DNA from: Bufo bufo
Taxonomy: Eukaryota; Chordata; Amphibia; Anura; Bufonidae
Length of the DNA stretch: 64,000 nucleotides
Assembly: GCF_905171765.1 (NCBI RefSeq)
Contig: NC_053389.1
Span: 783,004,772-783,068,771, forward strand
Reading direction: 5' to 3'
This document shows, piece after piece, positions 1 through 9,578 of the stretch. The notes below the pieces were generated by a model. That model had not been told where the DNA came from, made no database searches, and saw only the letters and a list, made by a program, of their open reading frames with translations. Every line of letters begins with the position of its first letter. Position 1 is the stretch's first letter. The position numbers were made by a program, and so were the translations under genes.

Positions 1-588
1 GCCTGTGACAACACGTCAGCCGCCACATTCTGTGTACCTCGGACATGGGAACAAGAGTAGTGAAAGTTGCATTGTAACGAGAGCTGCACTAAACATCTCA
101 TGAAAGACATAACGTGTGGGGATTTAGATCTACCTTTTGTTAAAATGTCCACTGTAGCCAAATTATCTGAAATGAACACAGCCGTGGAATTGGCCAATGA
201 GCTACCCCAAACATATGCGGCAGACACTATGGGGTACAGTTCAAACAAGGCTGAAGTCTGTAGAAAACCCAGGATCTGTCTAACTTCTGCGGGCCATGTC
301 GCGGAAGCATCAGAAAAGACCATGGGAGACAAACTAGAAGCAGCGGGGATGAAAAAAGAAATCCCGTTCCACTGACTCAGGAACTGGTCTAGCTGTACTG
401 GGCTATCCAGGTGTGGTGCCGTGGGAAGAAGAGCCAACAGATGGGAAATTAATGACCTACCCTGTGGAATAATACGCATAGCAAAGTTTAACATCCCCAA
501 TAACGACTGTAAGTCCGCCTTCGTCGCCACCCTCACTACTATGAACTTGTGGATGACTTCCTTAATCCTGTCTTCAGGCAGGCTAACA
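1..588 (-). pseudogene. DIRS/Ngaro RNase H domain (partial)
   Basis: Read on the minus strand, the segment shows VFSDAS (first catalytic Asp), a downstream FELYPIVSAA stretch (catalytic Glu) and SDNLATVDILTKGRS (second Asp), ending at HVRGTQNVAADVLSQ at the window edge. This is the RNase H layout of DIRS/Ngaro Pol, where RNase H follows RT directly. It is out of frame with the RT block: a one-base slip near 588 breaks the join. The frame is open to base 1, so the protein continues outside the window. Confidence 0.7.
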
Positions 589-1027
589 TGTTCCCAGAAT
601 CTAGCACGATGCCCAGGAACATGATAACAGTGGATGGGCCCTCAACCTTCCTGAGTGACACTGGCACACCTAGCTGGGAGAAAACTGCTCGTAAGGTTTC
701 AAGCCCCTGAGGTGTACGTCCCGGACATTCAATCAGCAAAAAATCATCCAGATAGTGGCTGACATGTTCGCAGTGGAACTTGGTTTCCAAAATCCAATGC
801 AGGGCCTGCGCAAACTGATCAAACAACCAAGGGCTACTCTTGGAGCCAAACGTTAGCTTTGTGGCGAAATAGTACAAACTCCTCCATTTTATACTATGCC
901 ATTGCCAGAGCACAGGTATGATGGGAAGGAGTTTGAAAGCATTGGATATATCTGCCTTAGACAAGTAGGTCCCAGGCCCTAACTGCATGATGGTTGCTAT
1001 GGCCTGATCTATCGTTGAATACTTCAT
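539..1027 (-). pseudogene. DIRS/Ngaro reverse transcriptase core
   Basis: The 162-residue frame contains the RT motifs LSKADISNAFKLLPI (motif A with the first catalytic Asp) near residue 25, FGSKSSPWLFDQFAQAL in the middle and HYLDDFLLI (YxDD box) near residue 90. The natural reading must continue from the Gag/RT block to its right (2247-1024). The bridge, roughly 1085-1024, has a frameshift and an in-frame TAA just before MKYSTIDQ, so the ATG at 1027 is not a natural start. A frameshift near 588 ends it early. Confidence 0.72.
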
Positions 1028-2247
1028 GCTGACTTACTCTGACGGAATGAGGGAATTGAGGCTGGCAATGTCAGAAGATGCGGGGCTGAGAGGTCGTAGA
1101 TAAGCCTCTCTTTTCTGCTAAATTTACCTGTGATAAACCCTACCGGGCTAACCTTCCAGCGGTCGAATGGAGACACCGAAAAAGGCCCTATGAGAAACCC
1201 TTTCTCTAACTCAGACTCTGACAACTTGTCCACTGAAGTTGGGGCCCTCTCAGCAGACTGTAAATTTTTGCACTCGTACGTAACCTCTGGCAGGACGACC
1301 AGTCCTATATGGAACCCTACCACGAACCCGGTGATTAAGAAATAGACAAAGTGAGGGTCATGGTGACCTTGCAGACATAACTGTAAATAATCAGTGTTTA
1401 TGACACTCATGTAAGCTTTATCTGACTTTAATGTGCACGATATCTTAGGGTGAGCTCTGAAACAATTGGTGCAGACATGAAGCAGATGACATTGGCTGTA
1501 ATTACAAGCTGAGAAATTGAAGTTGTTGCAAATCTGGGATATCCCTAAATGTTTGATAGGGCGACCTAACTTATCCACCGTGCCGTCACCCCTGTGAGCA
1601 TCCGACGGACCGGCCGCAGGGACTTTGAAACTCGACTCAGAGCCGGCGGTTGCACTATGACACCATTCGGCCGTATGAAATATAGACTGACATAGAGAAC
1701 ACGATGGAGCTTTAAGCCCAGCAAAGTGTCTGCAGAAGATCTCAATGTCTATGTTGGCCCAATTAGTGGTAAACTGAAACTGACTAAGTGCTGCCGCTGC
1801 TTTCGCAGAAAAAGAACAGTGGTAGTCGTAAAACGCAGCACTGCCATACTTATGCCCCAAATCAGTGACTCTATAAAGGTAGAGATCCAACTCCTCTCTC
1901 CTGTCTGGACGGACAGAGCAGGTGACATGCCTGTACAAGCTGAACGCCAGAACAAATTCCGGAATTGTTAGCTTCAGATTGAGCCTCTGGTTGCAGCTCT
2001 TGAGAACCACCGAAATGTCGCCACAGGCAATAACTTTGTTATCGGAGAGATCTCGAGTGGCAATCAGTAAGGAAGCTAGATTCACGTCTCTACCCTCAAG
2101 TATGTCCTTCTTGATATTCGCGGGAATGAAATGAGCAGATGTGATGTTGGGCACAGGGGACATTGTACCTGAGCAACCTGTGGCGGATGTGGAGGCGACA
2201 GGTACATCTGGTGGAGGATGAGCGACAACTGCACCCCGAGACTCCAC
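1024..2247 (-). pseudogene. DIRS/Ngaro Gag C-terminal part with zinc cluster, reading into RT N-terminus
   Basis: The frame encodes about 400 residues. A Cys/His cluster (CNNFNFSACNYSQCHLLHVC followed by CTNCFRAHPKISC) lies near residues 237-268 and resembles the zinc cluster of DIRS/Ngaro Gag proteins, which probably binds nucleic acid. The last 70 residues (FLIGPFSVSPF, VSPVGFITGKFSRKERLIYD) are the start of the RT fingers, so Gag and Pol are fused or nearly fused. It is in frame with the SAP-domain block to the right, but stops at about 2263 and 2350 separate them. The terminal residues after SAPH are shifted nonsense. Confidence 0.68.
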
Positions 2248-2349
2248 TGTCTCTAACCTCGCCTAAATATTGGTGATTGAGGATGTCAAGTTTATCATGA
2301 CATGCAACTGTGAAAGAGAAGTCTGTACTGTGGCCATAGACACCTCCTC

Positions 2350-2685
2350 TTAGCTAGGACTAGCTGTACCCACCACGAGTAAGCGGTACAGCTCCGCCTT
2401 CCCAGCAGTGCCCGAGAAAGGGATACCCCTTTTCAACAACTCCGACGTGAGCTTGGGAATAGTCCAGCTTCGGAACGACGGAACACTGCCACCCTCCGAC
2501 ATCCTGGCGACGTTCTCATCCACGGAAACTTCCACTATGTCAGACGCATGCGACATGTTGCAACTGCTGATAATAAGCAGACATTTTGGACAACTCGAGT
2601 ATGCGTAACTAACGAAAACCAACAAGTGCCATTTGCATCCAAGAAAGTTGACCGACGGAAGCGGAGGAAAGCCCTGAAATAACAC
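2350..2685 (-). pseudogene. SAP-domain N-terminus of DIRS/Ngaro Gag-like ORF
   Basis: Residues about 70-105 (WTIPKLTSELLKRGIPFSG then GKAELYRLLV) match the SAP helix-extension-helix pattern, a DNA or chromatin-binding module. The likely start is the Met of MSHASDIVEV, about 45 codons into the frame. The frame is the same as that of the 2247-1024 block; a TAA at 2350 and a TAG near 2263 interrupt a Leu/Ile-rich linker that may have been a coiled coil. The SAP call is by pattern only. Confidence 0.6.
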
Positions 2686-3036
2686 GACCCTGACTACAGC
2701 GGGCCCCTGTGACCGTTACTCACTGGCTCGGTTTAAATCGTGGAAGTGAGACATGCATAGGCACTGAATATGGTGAGGGTGTAGTGACAAACCAGACTGA
2801 CCCCTTGTCTACCACAGAGCGTATGCTTTTATATTAAAATTTTATTATTTTTTTTTTTAATCCGGGCACGAGTGAGCAAACCTGTGACCCACCATAAATG
2901 AATTACCAATGGCCATTGTAGAGAGCAGTGGAGCTGCCGAGAAACATGCAATGACGAATCCACGGTGACAGGCGTGACGCGACAGGTCGAACTCGTCACA
3001 CCGTAAGTGAAACTAAATGACACTTACCAGGAACCT
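2686..3036. other. Probable 5' region of the DIRS-like element, no gene
   Basis: No coding region is visible. An A/T-rich run (about 2828-2861) is the only conspicuous feature. The stretch ends at CTTACCAGGAACCTA (3023-3037), which recurs with one change at 4223-4237 and is read here as the target duplication of the palindromic insertion. Confidence 0.4.
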
Positions 3037-3123
3037 ATTGATTAAAGATCACAGCACTTGAGCTTCAGTTGAAATGCTTTTATTTGTGCATTAGATAGAC
3101 ATGTGGCAATTTTGTGTTAACGT

Positions 3124-3147
3124 TTTCGGCACATAGGCCTTCGTCAG
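3124..3147 (-). ncRNA. Hammerhead-ribozyme-like core, left palindrome arm
   Basis: This is the minus-strand twin of the motif at 3332-3355 (CTGACGA, short stem, GAAA), present because the arms are inverted copies. Confidence 0.4.
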
Positions 3148-3331
3148 ACACTATGCCGCAGTCGGTAGCCAGGATAGAAGAAGGTGTTCACACCTAGTGA
3201 GATGGTGCATATAGCACTTTTAGGTAAGAGGTATATAGCACCTCTTACCTCTTACCTAAAAGTGCTATATGCACCATCTCACTAGGTGTGAACACCTTCT
3301 TCTATCCAGGCTACCGACTGCGGCATAGTGT

Positions 3332-3355
3332 CTGACGAAGGCCTATGTGCCGAAA
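3332..3355 (+). ncRNA. Hammerhead-ribozyme-like core, right palindrome arm
   Basis: CTGACGA fits the hammerhead core CUGANGA, followed by a GGC/GCC stem with a six-base loop (stem II position), then GAAA. An AATAAA lies about 55 bases downstream. PLEs and retrozymes are known to carry type I hammerheads with tiny helix III. I could not identify a convincing helix III and NUH cleavage site, so self-cleavage is unproven. Confidence 0.45.
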
Positions 3356-3445
3356 ACGTTAACACAAAATTGCCACATGTCTATCTAATGCACAAATAAA
3401 AGCATTTCAACTGAAGCTCAAGTGCTGTGATCTTTAATCAATTGT

Positions 3446-4148
3446 TGTCACGGCTGAGAGTGGGGGAAACCCTCAACCGTGCGATGTTAAAGGGATAGGG
3501 AAGCTGCTAGGCCATGACGACAGGATCAGGGAGCAGGTCACAGACACACTGACTGGAACCCGTGCTCAAATGCTGATGTCCACACCAAACATAGAGGGAG
3601 ACAGCACACACACATTAAACACACAGGAAACCAGAACCATAGCTGCAATAAGGTGAGACATCACACAAACATAAGCTTAACATCAATACATGTTTTATGA
3701 CCACAAGGGTGGTCAGATGGTATAAGACCAGGAGGATGACTCCAGCATAAGGCATGGCTGGAGTACCCCTCAGCTACAGGGATCCAGCAGAGGCTAAATA
3801 GCCCAAGTAGCCACACCCGCACACACAAACTAGGAAAGGAGTTAACCTTTCCAACACCAGACAAGGTAAGTGTCACTTAAAGGGGAAGTGCACACATAAC
3901 ATGAATCCCGTGCACACCAAACATAGAAAGTGAACACATACATACAAATGTTGCCAGAAGCAACCGCATGCCTTGACAGCGAGCCGCCTAGCAACCAGCT
4001 CAGGCTGCTACACTGCCAAACATCATTATGTTGCCAGCGGCAACCACACGTGAGACAAACATACAAACTGTCCTCACCTGCGGTAGACAACAAGCAGACC
4101 GCTGACAACTGCATGCGACACAAAGAGTCACGACCCTAGGCCGTGACA
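3446..4148. mobile_element. Solo LTR, family A copy 1 (703 bp)
   Basis: The segment starts TGTCACGGCTGAG and ends GGCCGTGACA, with TG...CA ends, and is flanked by the 5-bp direct repeat ATTGT (3441-3445 and 4149-4153). No internal coding region is attached, so this is a solo LTR left by LTR-LTR recombination. A longer relative with its own 5-bp duplication lies at 47951-48923. It interrupts the palindromic insertion exactly at the end of its right arm. Confidence 0.85.
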
Positions 4149-4237
4149 ATTGTATACTGGGGTGGAAACCCTTTACACAGCAAGACCAATACGGAGTGCG
4201 ACAAAGCTCCTACAATTAATTGCTTACCGGGAACCTA

Positions 4238-5060
4238 ACGTAAATCAACCTGAAGAAAACGGTAAGTAGGCCAGTAACCTAATAAGACAACCCACCCATA
4301 AGAAGAAAACGTGTAAGCTAATAACATCAAATATCCCCCACCCCCCCACACTTTTTTTTCCTCTTCTACCTGATCCAAAGTTGTATTTGACAATCAACTA
4401 AAAATGGAGCGCTGATCTGAAAATAAAGACGACATACTATTACCACCTTAGCTCTGGAGCATGCTGACCTCGACAGAAACCGTATGTGACCACAAAGCTA
4501 ACATATAACATGGACCAATGCTGCTGTAGTTGGGTAAGCTATCAGTTCGAATCCCCCAGCAAACGGGGGGGGGGGGGGGGTAGGGCGGCATGGGCCATGG
4601 CGACATGCCCGGGCAAAAGCATGGACCATACTTCTATAACCTAAAACAGCTGGTGCCGCTACATGACGCAGAAAAGGAACCACTGCAACACGGGCTGAAA
4701 ACCTTCCCTGTCTCACCCCCCCCCCCCCCCCGCCTCTCTCATACCACGGCAGCCCGTGCAAGACATTAAACAGGAGGAACCACCGAAACGGAGTTGCGCC
4801 CTAATGGTCCTGCCTCGTGGGAGCCAATCGCTGGCTGCCGGACTGCAAGAAGACGGTGCTGCGTGAAGTCACAGCGGACTCACCCGACCGGGAGGAAATC
4901 AGCTGATTCCTTGACGCTGAGTAGATACCAATGTAGCTGGTCCTGCACACGTGCTGCACCGAGGCTCTGGCAGCACACTACTACACAGCACCGATGCTGA
5001 GCCTGGAGGGGAACACCTGTGAGGTTAATGAAGGCTGCTGCCGCCCCTCCCACAAATACA
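4238..5060. other. Non-coding stretch with G16 and C16 homopolymers
   Basis: No gene is supported. A run of 16 G (4565-4580) and a run of 16 C (4716-4731) lie 135 bases apart on one strand. Short frames across this stretch are low-complexity artefacts. Sequence from 4238 may continue the DIRS 5' region displaced by the insertion at 3038-4222. Confidence 0.4.
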
Positions 5061-6602
5061 GGCCAATAAATCGGCCTTCATACTTATGTGTATGGAAAAA
5101 TGGCGCCCAAAAAATCTTAATTAAAAAAGATCTCATACAGCAAAGTTTATGCAAAAATATAAAAAGTGTTAGAGCTGTTATGGCTGTGAATGTAAAAAGG
5201 CAAAAACAAAACACTAACATTTCCAGTAGTAATAAAATAAAATCTCAAACTTTGTGGCATGTAGATATATCTGTACACTTTCTCGTGTATATACACATGT
5301 TTTTTTGTCACCTTTTGGTACAAAATACAGGAAAACTGGAACATTGAATGGAAGAAGAATTGACTCTAATGGGCAAAAGTCCATGTAAGGCAAGAGCAGG
5401 CCCTAAATGGAGGTAACAAATGGTGTTAGGATTAGATAACGATTCAAGCCAGTAGTGGTCATTTACAAAGTGTGCCATGCCAGTTTTTGTCGTTAAAAAA
5501 GTTTCAAGACTGGGACATCGACCTAGAAAAATTGACTTAATTTTGCCTTTGAAAACAGGTGTAAAAAAGGAGAAAAAACAACTCCAGTCAGGGGTTGAAG
5601 TAGTTTTTATTCCAGGTGGATGGCCTTCTGGTGGTTCACAGACATTTAACCCTCAGATGCCATGGTCAGTCGCGCTGAGATCGAGGAAGCATGTGTGAGG
5701 CAATCAGGTTTATCACAGGTATAAAAAATTATGCCTTTGACTTACAACGGATCCAGCGCCCATTGACTTTCAGTGATTTTCATGCCTGCTCAGGTTTGTT
5801 CAGTTTTGATTTAATACAACCGGATCCAGCCGAAACTGAGCCATCAGGATAGGAACGGATCCTTTTAATTCAGGTTTTGAGATCCTCTGCAGGATCTCAA
5901 AACCTGAATTAAAAATGCAGATATGAAAGTAGCCTTACTGGGAACAAGTGCAGACTCCTGATATCTGGCCTGTATAATCGTGCCACTGGTCAGCCGATAA
6001 ACAAGGAACCACCCATTTGTCGGCTGATTTGCATATTTTATCAAGATGAAAGATGTAAGATAATCGTCAGCACATCACTCTGTGTAATTAGGACTGTGCT
6101 GCCAATAATCAATAGAAGTGAATGAGGCAGGAATGACTGAGGTGTGATCAATCCTCCCCATTCACTTTGCATCGTCCAATTTATTAGGCCGATGCAAAGA
6201 AACGCTGATCGACTTTTTTGCAGTCCCTTGAAATACAGCAATCTGACGAATCAGACCAAAATAGTTATGCCCCCCTGCTCTACAGTAAACTCTGTAACAG
6301 AAGAAAAATCAAAATGGCTGCTTTGTATTTTTTTTATAAAAGTATAAAAGTATGAATAAAAAGTTATTGAAAGGTCATATACATTCCAAAGTGGTATCAA
6401 CAAAAACTACAGAACGCCCCATAAAAAATGAACCCTCAGAACAGCTCAGTAGATGAAGATATAAGAAAGTTACAGGGGTCAATGCAAAGAAAAAATAATT
6501 GTTTTCCAAAGTTTTTTTTTGTACAGTATTGCTGTGATCATACTGACCAAGAAAATGAAGGGAATGAAGTTTTTGCCACTTAGGGAACGCCATAAAAACA
6601 AA
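5061..6602. other. Non-coding intergenic or intronic stretch
   Basis: AT-rich DNA without recognisable coding sequence. A hairpin with GGATC-rich flanks occurs at 5867-5910. The rest shows scattered A and T runs and no clear element ends. Confidence 0.4.
5867..5910. repeat. Perfect 20-bp hairpin, 4-base loop
   Basis: AATTCAGGTTTTGAGATCCT (5867-5886) is exactly reverse-complemented at 5891-5910, around the loop CTGC. The surroundings (AACGGATCC repeats at 5748, 5820 and 5857) resemble the GGATCC-rich MITE seen at 25077-25575, so this is probably the centre of a decayed MITE. Confidence 0.7.
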
Positions 6603-6648
6603 GGTGGTCATTTATTAAACAGAAATACGCCAGGTCTAAAAAAGTAGG

Positions 6649-6966
6649 TTCGACAAGTAGATCAGTCGGCACTCCGTAATATTAGTTCGCGGTGCACGTG
6701 TCCAGGGCCGGCGTCCCACACGTATCCATACAGAAAGGACCTGCACTCGCTGATATCAATGCAATGTTCTTTTATTGTTTCACATGGAGGAACAATAACA
6801 GATCAGGTGATGCGTTTCGACTCTACATGAGTCTTTGTCAAACCACTGGTTTGACAAAGACTCATGTAGAATCGAAACGCGTCATCCGATCTGTTATTGT
6901 TTCTCCATGTGAAACAATAAAAGAACATTGCATTGGTATCAGCGAGTGCAGGTCCTTTCTATATGG
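6649..6966 (-). mobile_element. Palindromic PLE-terminus-derived insertion (copy 2)
   Basis: The 318-bp insertion is flanked by the 17-bp direct repeat AGGTCTAAAAAAGTAGG (6632-6648 and 6967-6983), identical on both sides. It contains about 79 bp of single-copy sequence (with GCACTCCG) and then an inverted repeat from about 6728 to 6966 centred near 6847. Each arm carries a TGACAAAG-stem-GAAACG motif and an AATAAA. The order single-copy segment, arm, centre, arm is the same as in the copy at 3038-4222, read on the opposite strand. Confidence 0.7.
6852..6878 (+). ncRNA. Hammerhead-like motif in palindrome copy 2
   Basis: TGACAAAG is followed by a 5-bp stem position and GAAAC. On the right arm the stem is GACTC/GAATC (one mismatch); on the left arm, read on the minus strand, it is GACTC/GAGTC (perfect). 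The core differs from CUGANGA at two positions, so catalysis is doubtful. Confidence 0.35.
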
Positions 6967-7474
6967 AGGTCTAAAAAAGTAGGCGTGGGGTGGGATTGGA
7001 CGGGCCGGCAGGCTTGTCTCATTCATCATTTTCTATGCCTGTCTAAATGTAAGCCAGCAAGGAATCAGGCTTACATGTAGACTGGCGCCGGATGTGCCAA
7101 AGTTATGTAAAAGGCGAAAGATTTATTCGATCTGAAGAGAAACCAGAGTATAGAGGCCGGCGCCGGTCTTAATAAATGACCCCCAAAATCCATAAAACTA
7201 TGGTGCAATTGCATTTTCTTCCAATTTCACGCCATTTGGAATTTTTTCCCTGCTTCCCACTACATTGTATGCAATACTAAATGGTTCCATTAGTAAGTTC
7301 AACCTATCCCACATAAAACAAGTCCTCATACAGCTATTTGAACAGAAAAATAAAAATATTATGTCTTTGGGAAGGCATGGAGTAAAAGACGAAAACGCAA
7401 ACATTGAAAATTGCTCTTTTATGAAGCGGTTAAAGCGTGAAGTAATTTTTATTTATTTTACATTAGGAATTCGG

Positions 7475-8359
7475 ATGTCGCTGAATAAGTTATTTACCCT
7501 TAAAACATCACTGGGCCCATCAATACAGATCAGTGGCCAGTTGAAGACTCTCAAGTTTTTTTCTGATAGAGACTTGGATCAGGGGACAATCCCCACGAAT
7601 AACCTTAAAATATTGTTTAAGGATTTATATGTTGGATTTAAGAATAATATCCTGGTGGGAAACACAGTCCTTAGATAACTATACTATATAAAAGTTAAAA
7701 TAGTTCCAAAAGGGTTGAGGATTCCACTGGTACCTGCAGCACGTTCTCAGACACCTGAACTAATTGAGAAATGGGAACAGACATTAACTGAGAGCTCAAT
7801 TAATTTAATAAAATTGCTTCTAAATGAAGAAAAACAAACATTGTTAAGAACATCAACTGAATTAAATGAGCTCATTGAAAAAGATTTAAACTATAAGACT
7901 GATCCAGATTTCTCAAAACTTGAGACTAGTTTGCAAACACCAGTGGAGAGGTTCCATGCCTCCATAAAGGATTGAAAACATAAACAATTTAGGAGGGATT
8001 TGTTGGAGTTTAGGGAAAGGAGAGCATTTCTTAATCTTACAGAGAAAATGAAGACTCTGACAGATACAGAAATCTCTTCTTCGGAAGTAGAAACTTCTGA
8101 TACTGAACATTCAGTAGGGGCGGTCGTACTAGAGGTAGATCTAGAAGATGGGGGTCACAAGACAGAGATATATCAAGAAATCTGGACTCCTCACAACCCT
8201 CAAGACACTCTGGATCATTGTTTTTTTTTCACAGGGTACAGTTTTGCAGCAAACAAGCCGCCGGCCCCATGTGCAGAGGCCGCGGCAAACAGCACTAGAG
8301 TGTATGTTTGGAGGGTTCTTTCTTTTTTTTTGACAATCCTTTGTTTTAAGGTATATTGA
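7475..8359 (+). pseudogene. PLE ORF1 remnant
   Basis: One frame runs from an ATG at 7475 to 8359 with in-frame stops near 7676 and 7973. Features shared with the intact PLE ORF1 at 60682-61488 are an RIP start segment (RIPLVPAARS here, RIPRGMRSH there), a following amphipathic helical region, and a closing basic block (HKQFRRDLLEF here, GKWMRDLNDY there). These proteins are the presumed nucleic-acid-binding partner of PLE reverse transcriptase. The similarity is by eye and distant. The matching RT may be the fragment at 15485-16597. Confidence 0.5.
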
Positions 8360-8572
8360 ATAAAGATTAGTTTTAATCACAGCATCCCTCCAGTGAATGC
8401 CAGCCATGCTTTCAACACATATAACCACCAACGTGAACTGAGAATGCATTTTTCTGTTTATACTGAAAAAGGCAACTAAACGCTTTCAACACATCTGACC
8501 GCCGCCGCCGTGAACTGAGAATCAACTGAAATACAAAATAACACATATAACCGCCGCACTGACTGCTAAAGC
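8360..8572 (+). repeat. Left half of an interrupted repeat block
   Basis: Units such as CGCTTTCAACACATNTAACC and GTGAACTGAGAATG match those at 13850-14100. The block breaks at 8572 (CTGACTGCTAAAGC) and resumes at 13710 (GCTACAGTTGCTACTTCCG). An uninterrupted version of the join occurs at about 14083-14115, so a hAT element was inserted here. Confidence 0.7.
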
Positions 8573-9578
8573 CAGGGCTGTCTTTAATATTGATTGGACC
8601 CTGGGCAAGAATTTACTTGGGCCCCCTGGATCCCACCTTCCCACACCCTAGCATGCAATCACACCTCCACCACAACACACACACACACACAAAAATAATC
8701 CACACACCTCGTAAACTTTAATAATGATAAGTGGCCACTAGAGGTGTTCTTTGGCAGTAATGTACAGTCAGGTCCATAAATATTGGGACATCGCCACAAT
8801 TCTAAAATGTTTGGCTCTGTACACCACCACAATGGATTTGAAATGAAACAAATGAAACAAACAAGATGTGCTTCAACGGCAGACTGTCAGCTTTAATTTA
8901 AGGGTATTTACATCCAAATCAGGTGAACCGTGCAGGAATTACAACAGTTTGCATGTGTGCCTCCCACTTGTTAAGGGACCAAAAGTAATGGGACAGAATA
9001 ATAATCATAAATCAAACTTTCACTTTTTAATACTTGGTTGCAAATCCTTTGCAGTCAATTACAGCCTGAAGTCTGGAACGCATAGACATCACCTGACTCT
9101 GGGTTTCATCCCTGGTGATGCTCTGCCAGGCCTCTACTGCAACTGTCTTCAGTTCCTGCTTGTTCTTGGGGCATTTTGTCTTCAGCAAGTGAAATGCATG
9201 CTCAATCGGATTCAGGTCAGGTGATTGACTTGGCCATTGCATAATATTCCACTTCTTTCCCTTAAAAAACTCTTTGGTTGCTTTTGCAGTATGCTTTGGG
9301 TCATTGTCCATTTGCACTGTGAAGCACCGTCCAATGAGTTCTGAAGCATTTGGCTGAATATGAGCAGATAATATTGCCCGAAACACTTCAAAATTCATCC
9401 TGCTGCTTTTGTCAGCAGTCACATCATCAATAAATACAAGAGAACCAGTTCCATTGGCAGCCATACATGCCCACGCCATGACACTACCACCACCATGCTT
9501 CACTGATGAGGTGGTATGCTTAGGCTCATGATCAGTTCCTTTCCTTCTCCATACTCTTCTCTTCCCATCACTCTGGAA

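Larger units (their letters stand above)
1..2690 (-). mobile_element. DIRS/Ngaro-like tyrosine-recombinase retrotransposon, decayed, 3' part off window
   Basis: Four coding blocks lie in order on the minus strand: a SAP-domain Gag start (2685-2350), Gag zinc cluster plus RT start (2247-1024), the RT core (1027-539) and RNase H (about 588-1). The RT style (LSKADISNAF, YLDDFLLI) and the gag zinc cluster fit DIRS/Ngaro elements, which integrate with a tyrosine recombinase rather than a DDE integrase. The recombinase, if present, lies left of base 1. In-frame stops and frameshifts show the copy is dead. The 5' terminus is not defined; element sequence may continue right past the inserted repeats at 3038-4222. 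Confidence 0.75.
3037..3442. repeat. 406-bp near-perfect inverted repeat
   Basis: The left arm (3037 to about 3235) is the reverse complement of the right arm (about 3248 to 3442). I found one clear mismatch by eye (GGATAG versus CTATCC context near 3175 and 3310). The spacer of about 12-15 bases holds a short duplicated CCTCTTA unit. A palindrome of this length and fidelity should extrude or be clone-unstable, so it is likely young. Confidence 0.85.
3038..4222 (+). mobile_element. Palindromic PLE-terminus-derived insertion (copy 1), interrupted by a solo LTR
   Basis: The insertion is flanked by CTTACCAGGAACCTA (3023-3037) and CTTACCGGGAACCTA (4223-4237), 14 of 15 identical. After removing the solo LTR (3446-4148) and its 5-bp duplication, about 477 bp remain: a 406-bp near-perfect palindrome followed by about 70 bp of single-copy tail containing GGAGTGC. 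Each arm carries a hammerhead-like core and an AATAAA. The same layout is found at 6649-6966 in the opposite orientation. I infer reverse transcription of a PLE terminal domain with inversion during target priming. Confidence 0.65.
6603..7184. mobile_element. MITE with GGTCATTTATTAA termini, interrupted
   Basis: The left end GGTCATTTATTAA (6606) is matched inverted by AATAAATGACC (7171-7181). The interior is GC-rich and non-coding. The palindromic insertion 6649-6966 lies within it, which helps define that insertion's 17-bp target duplication. Confidence 0.5.

Noticed and set aside
67..375. 102-codon plus-strand frame
   Set aside because: It is the antisense of the DIRS RNase H coding region and shows no domain of its own.
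4535..4575. Possible tRNA or SINE B box (AGTTCGAATCC) near 4550
   Set aside because: No A box or foldable cloverleaf around it.
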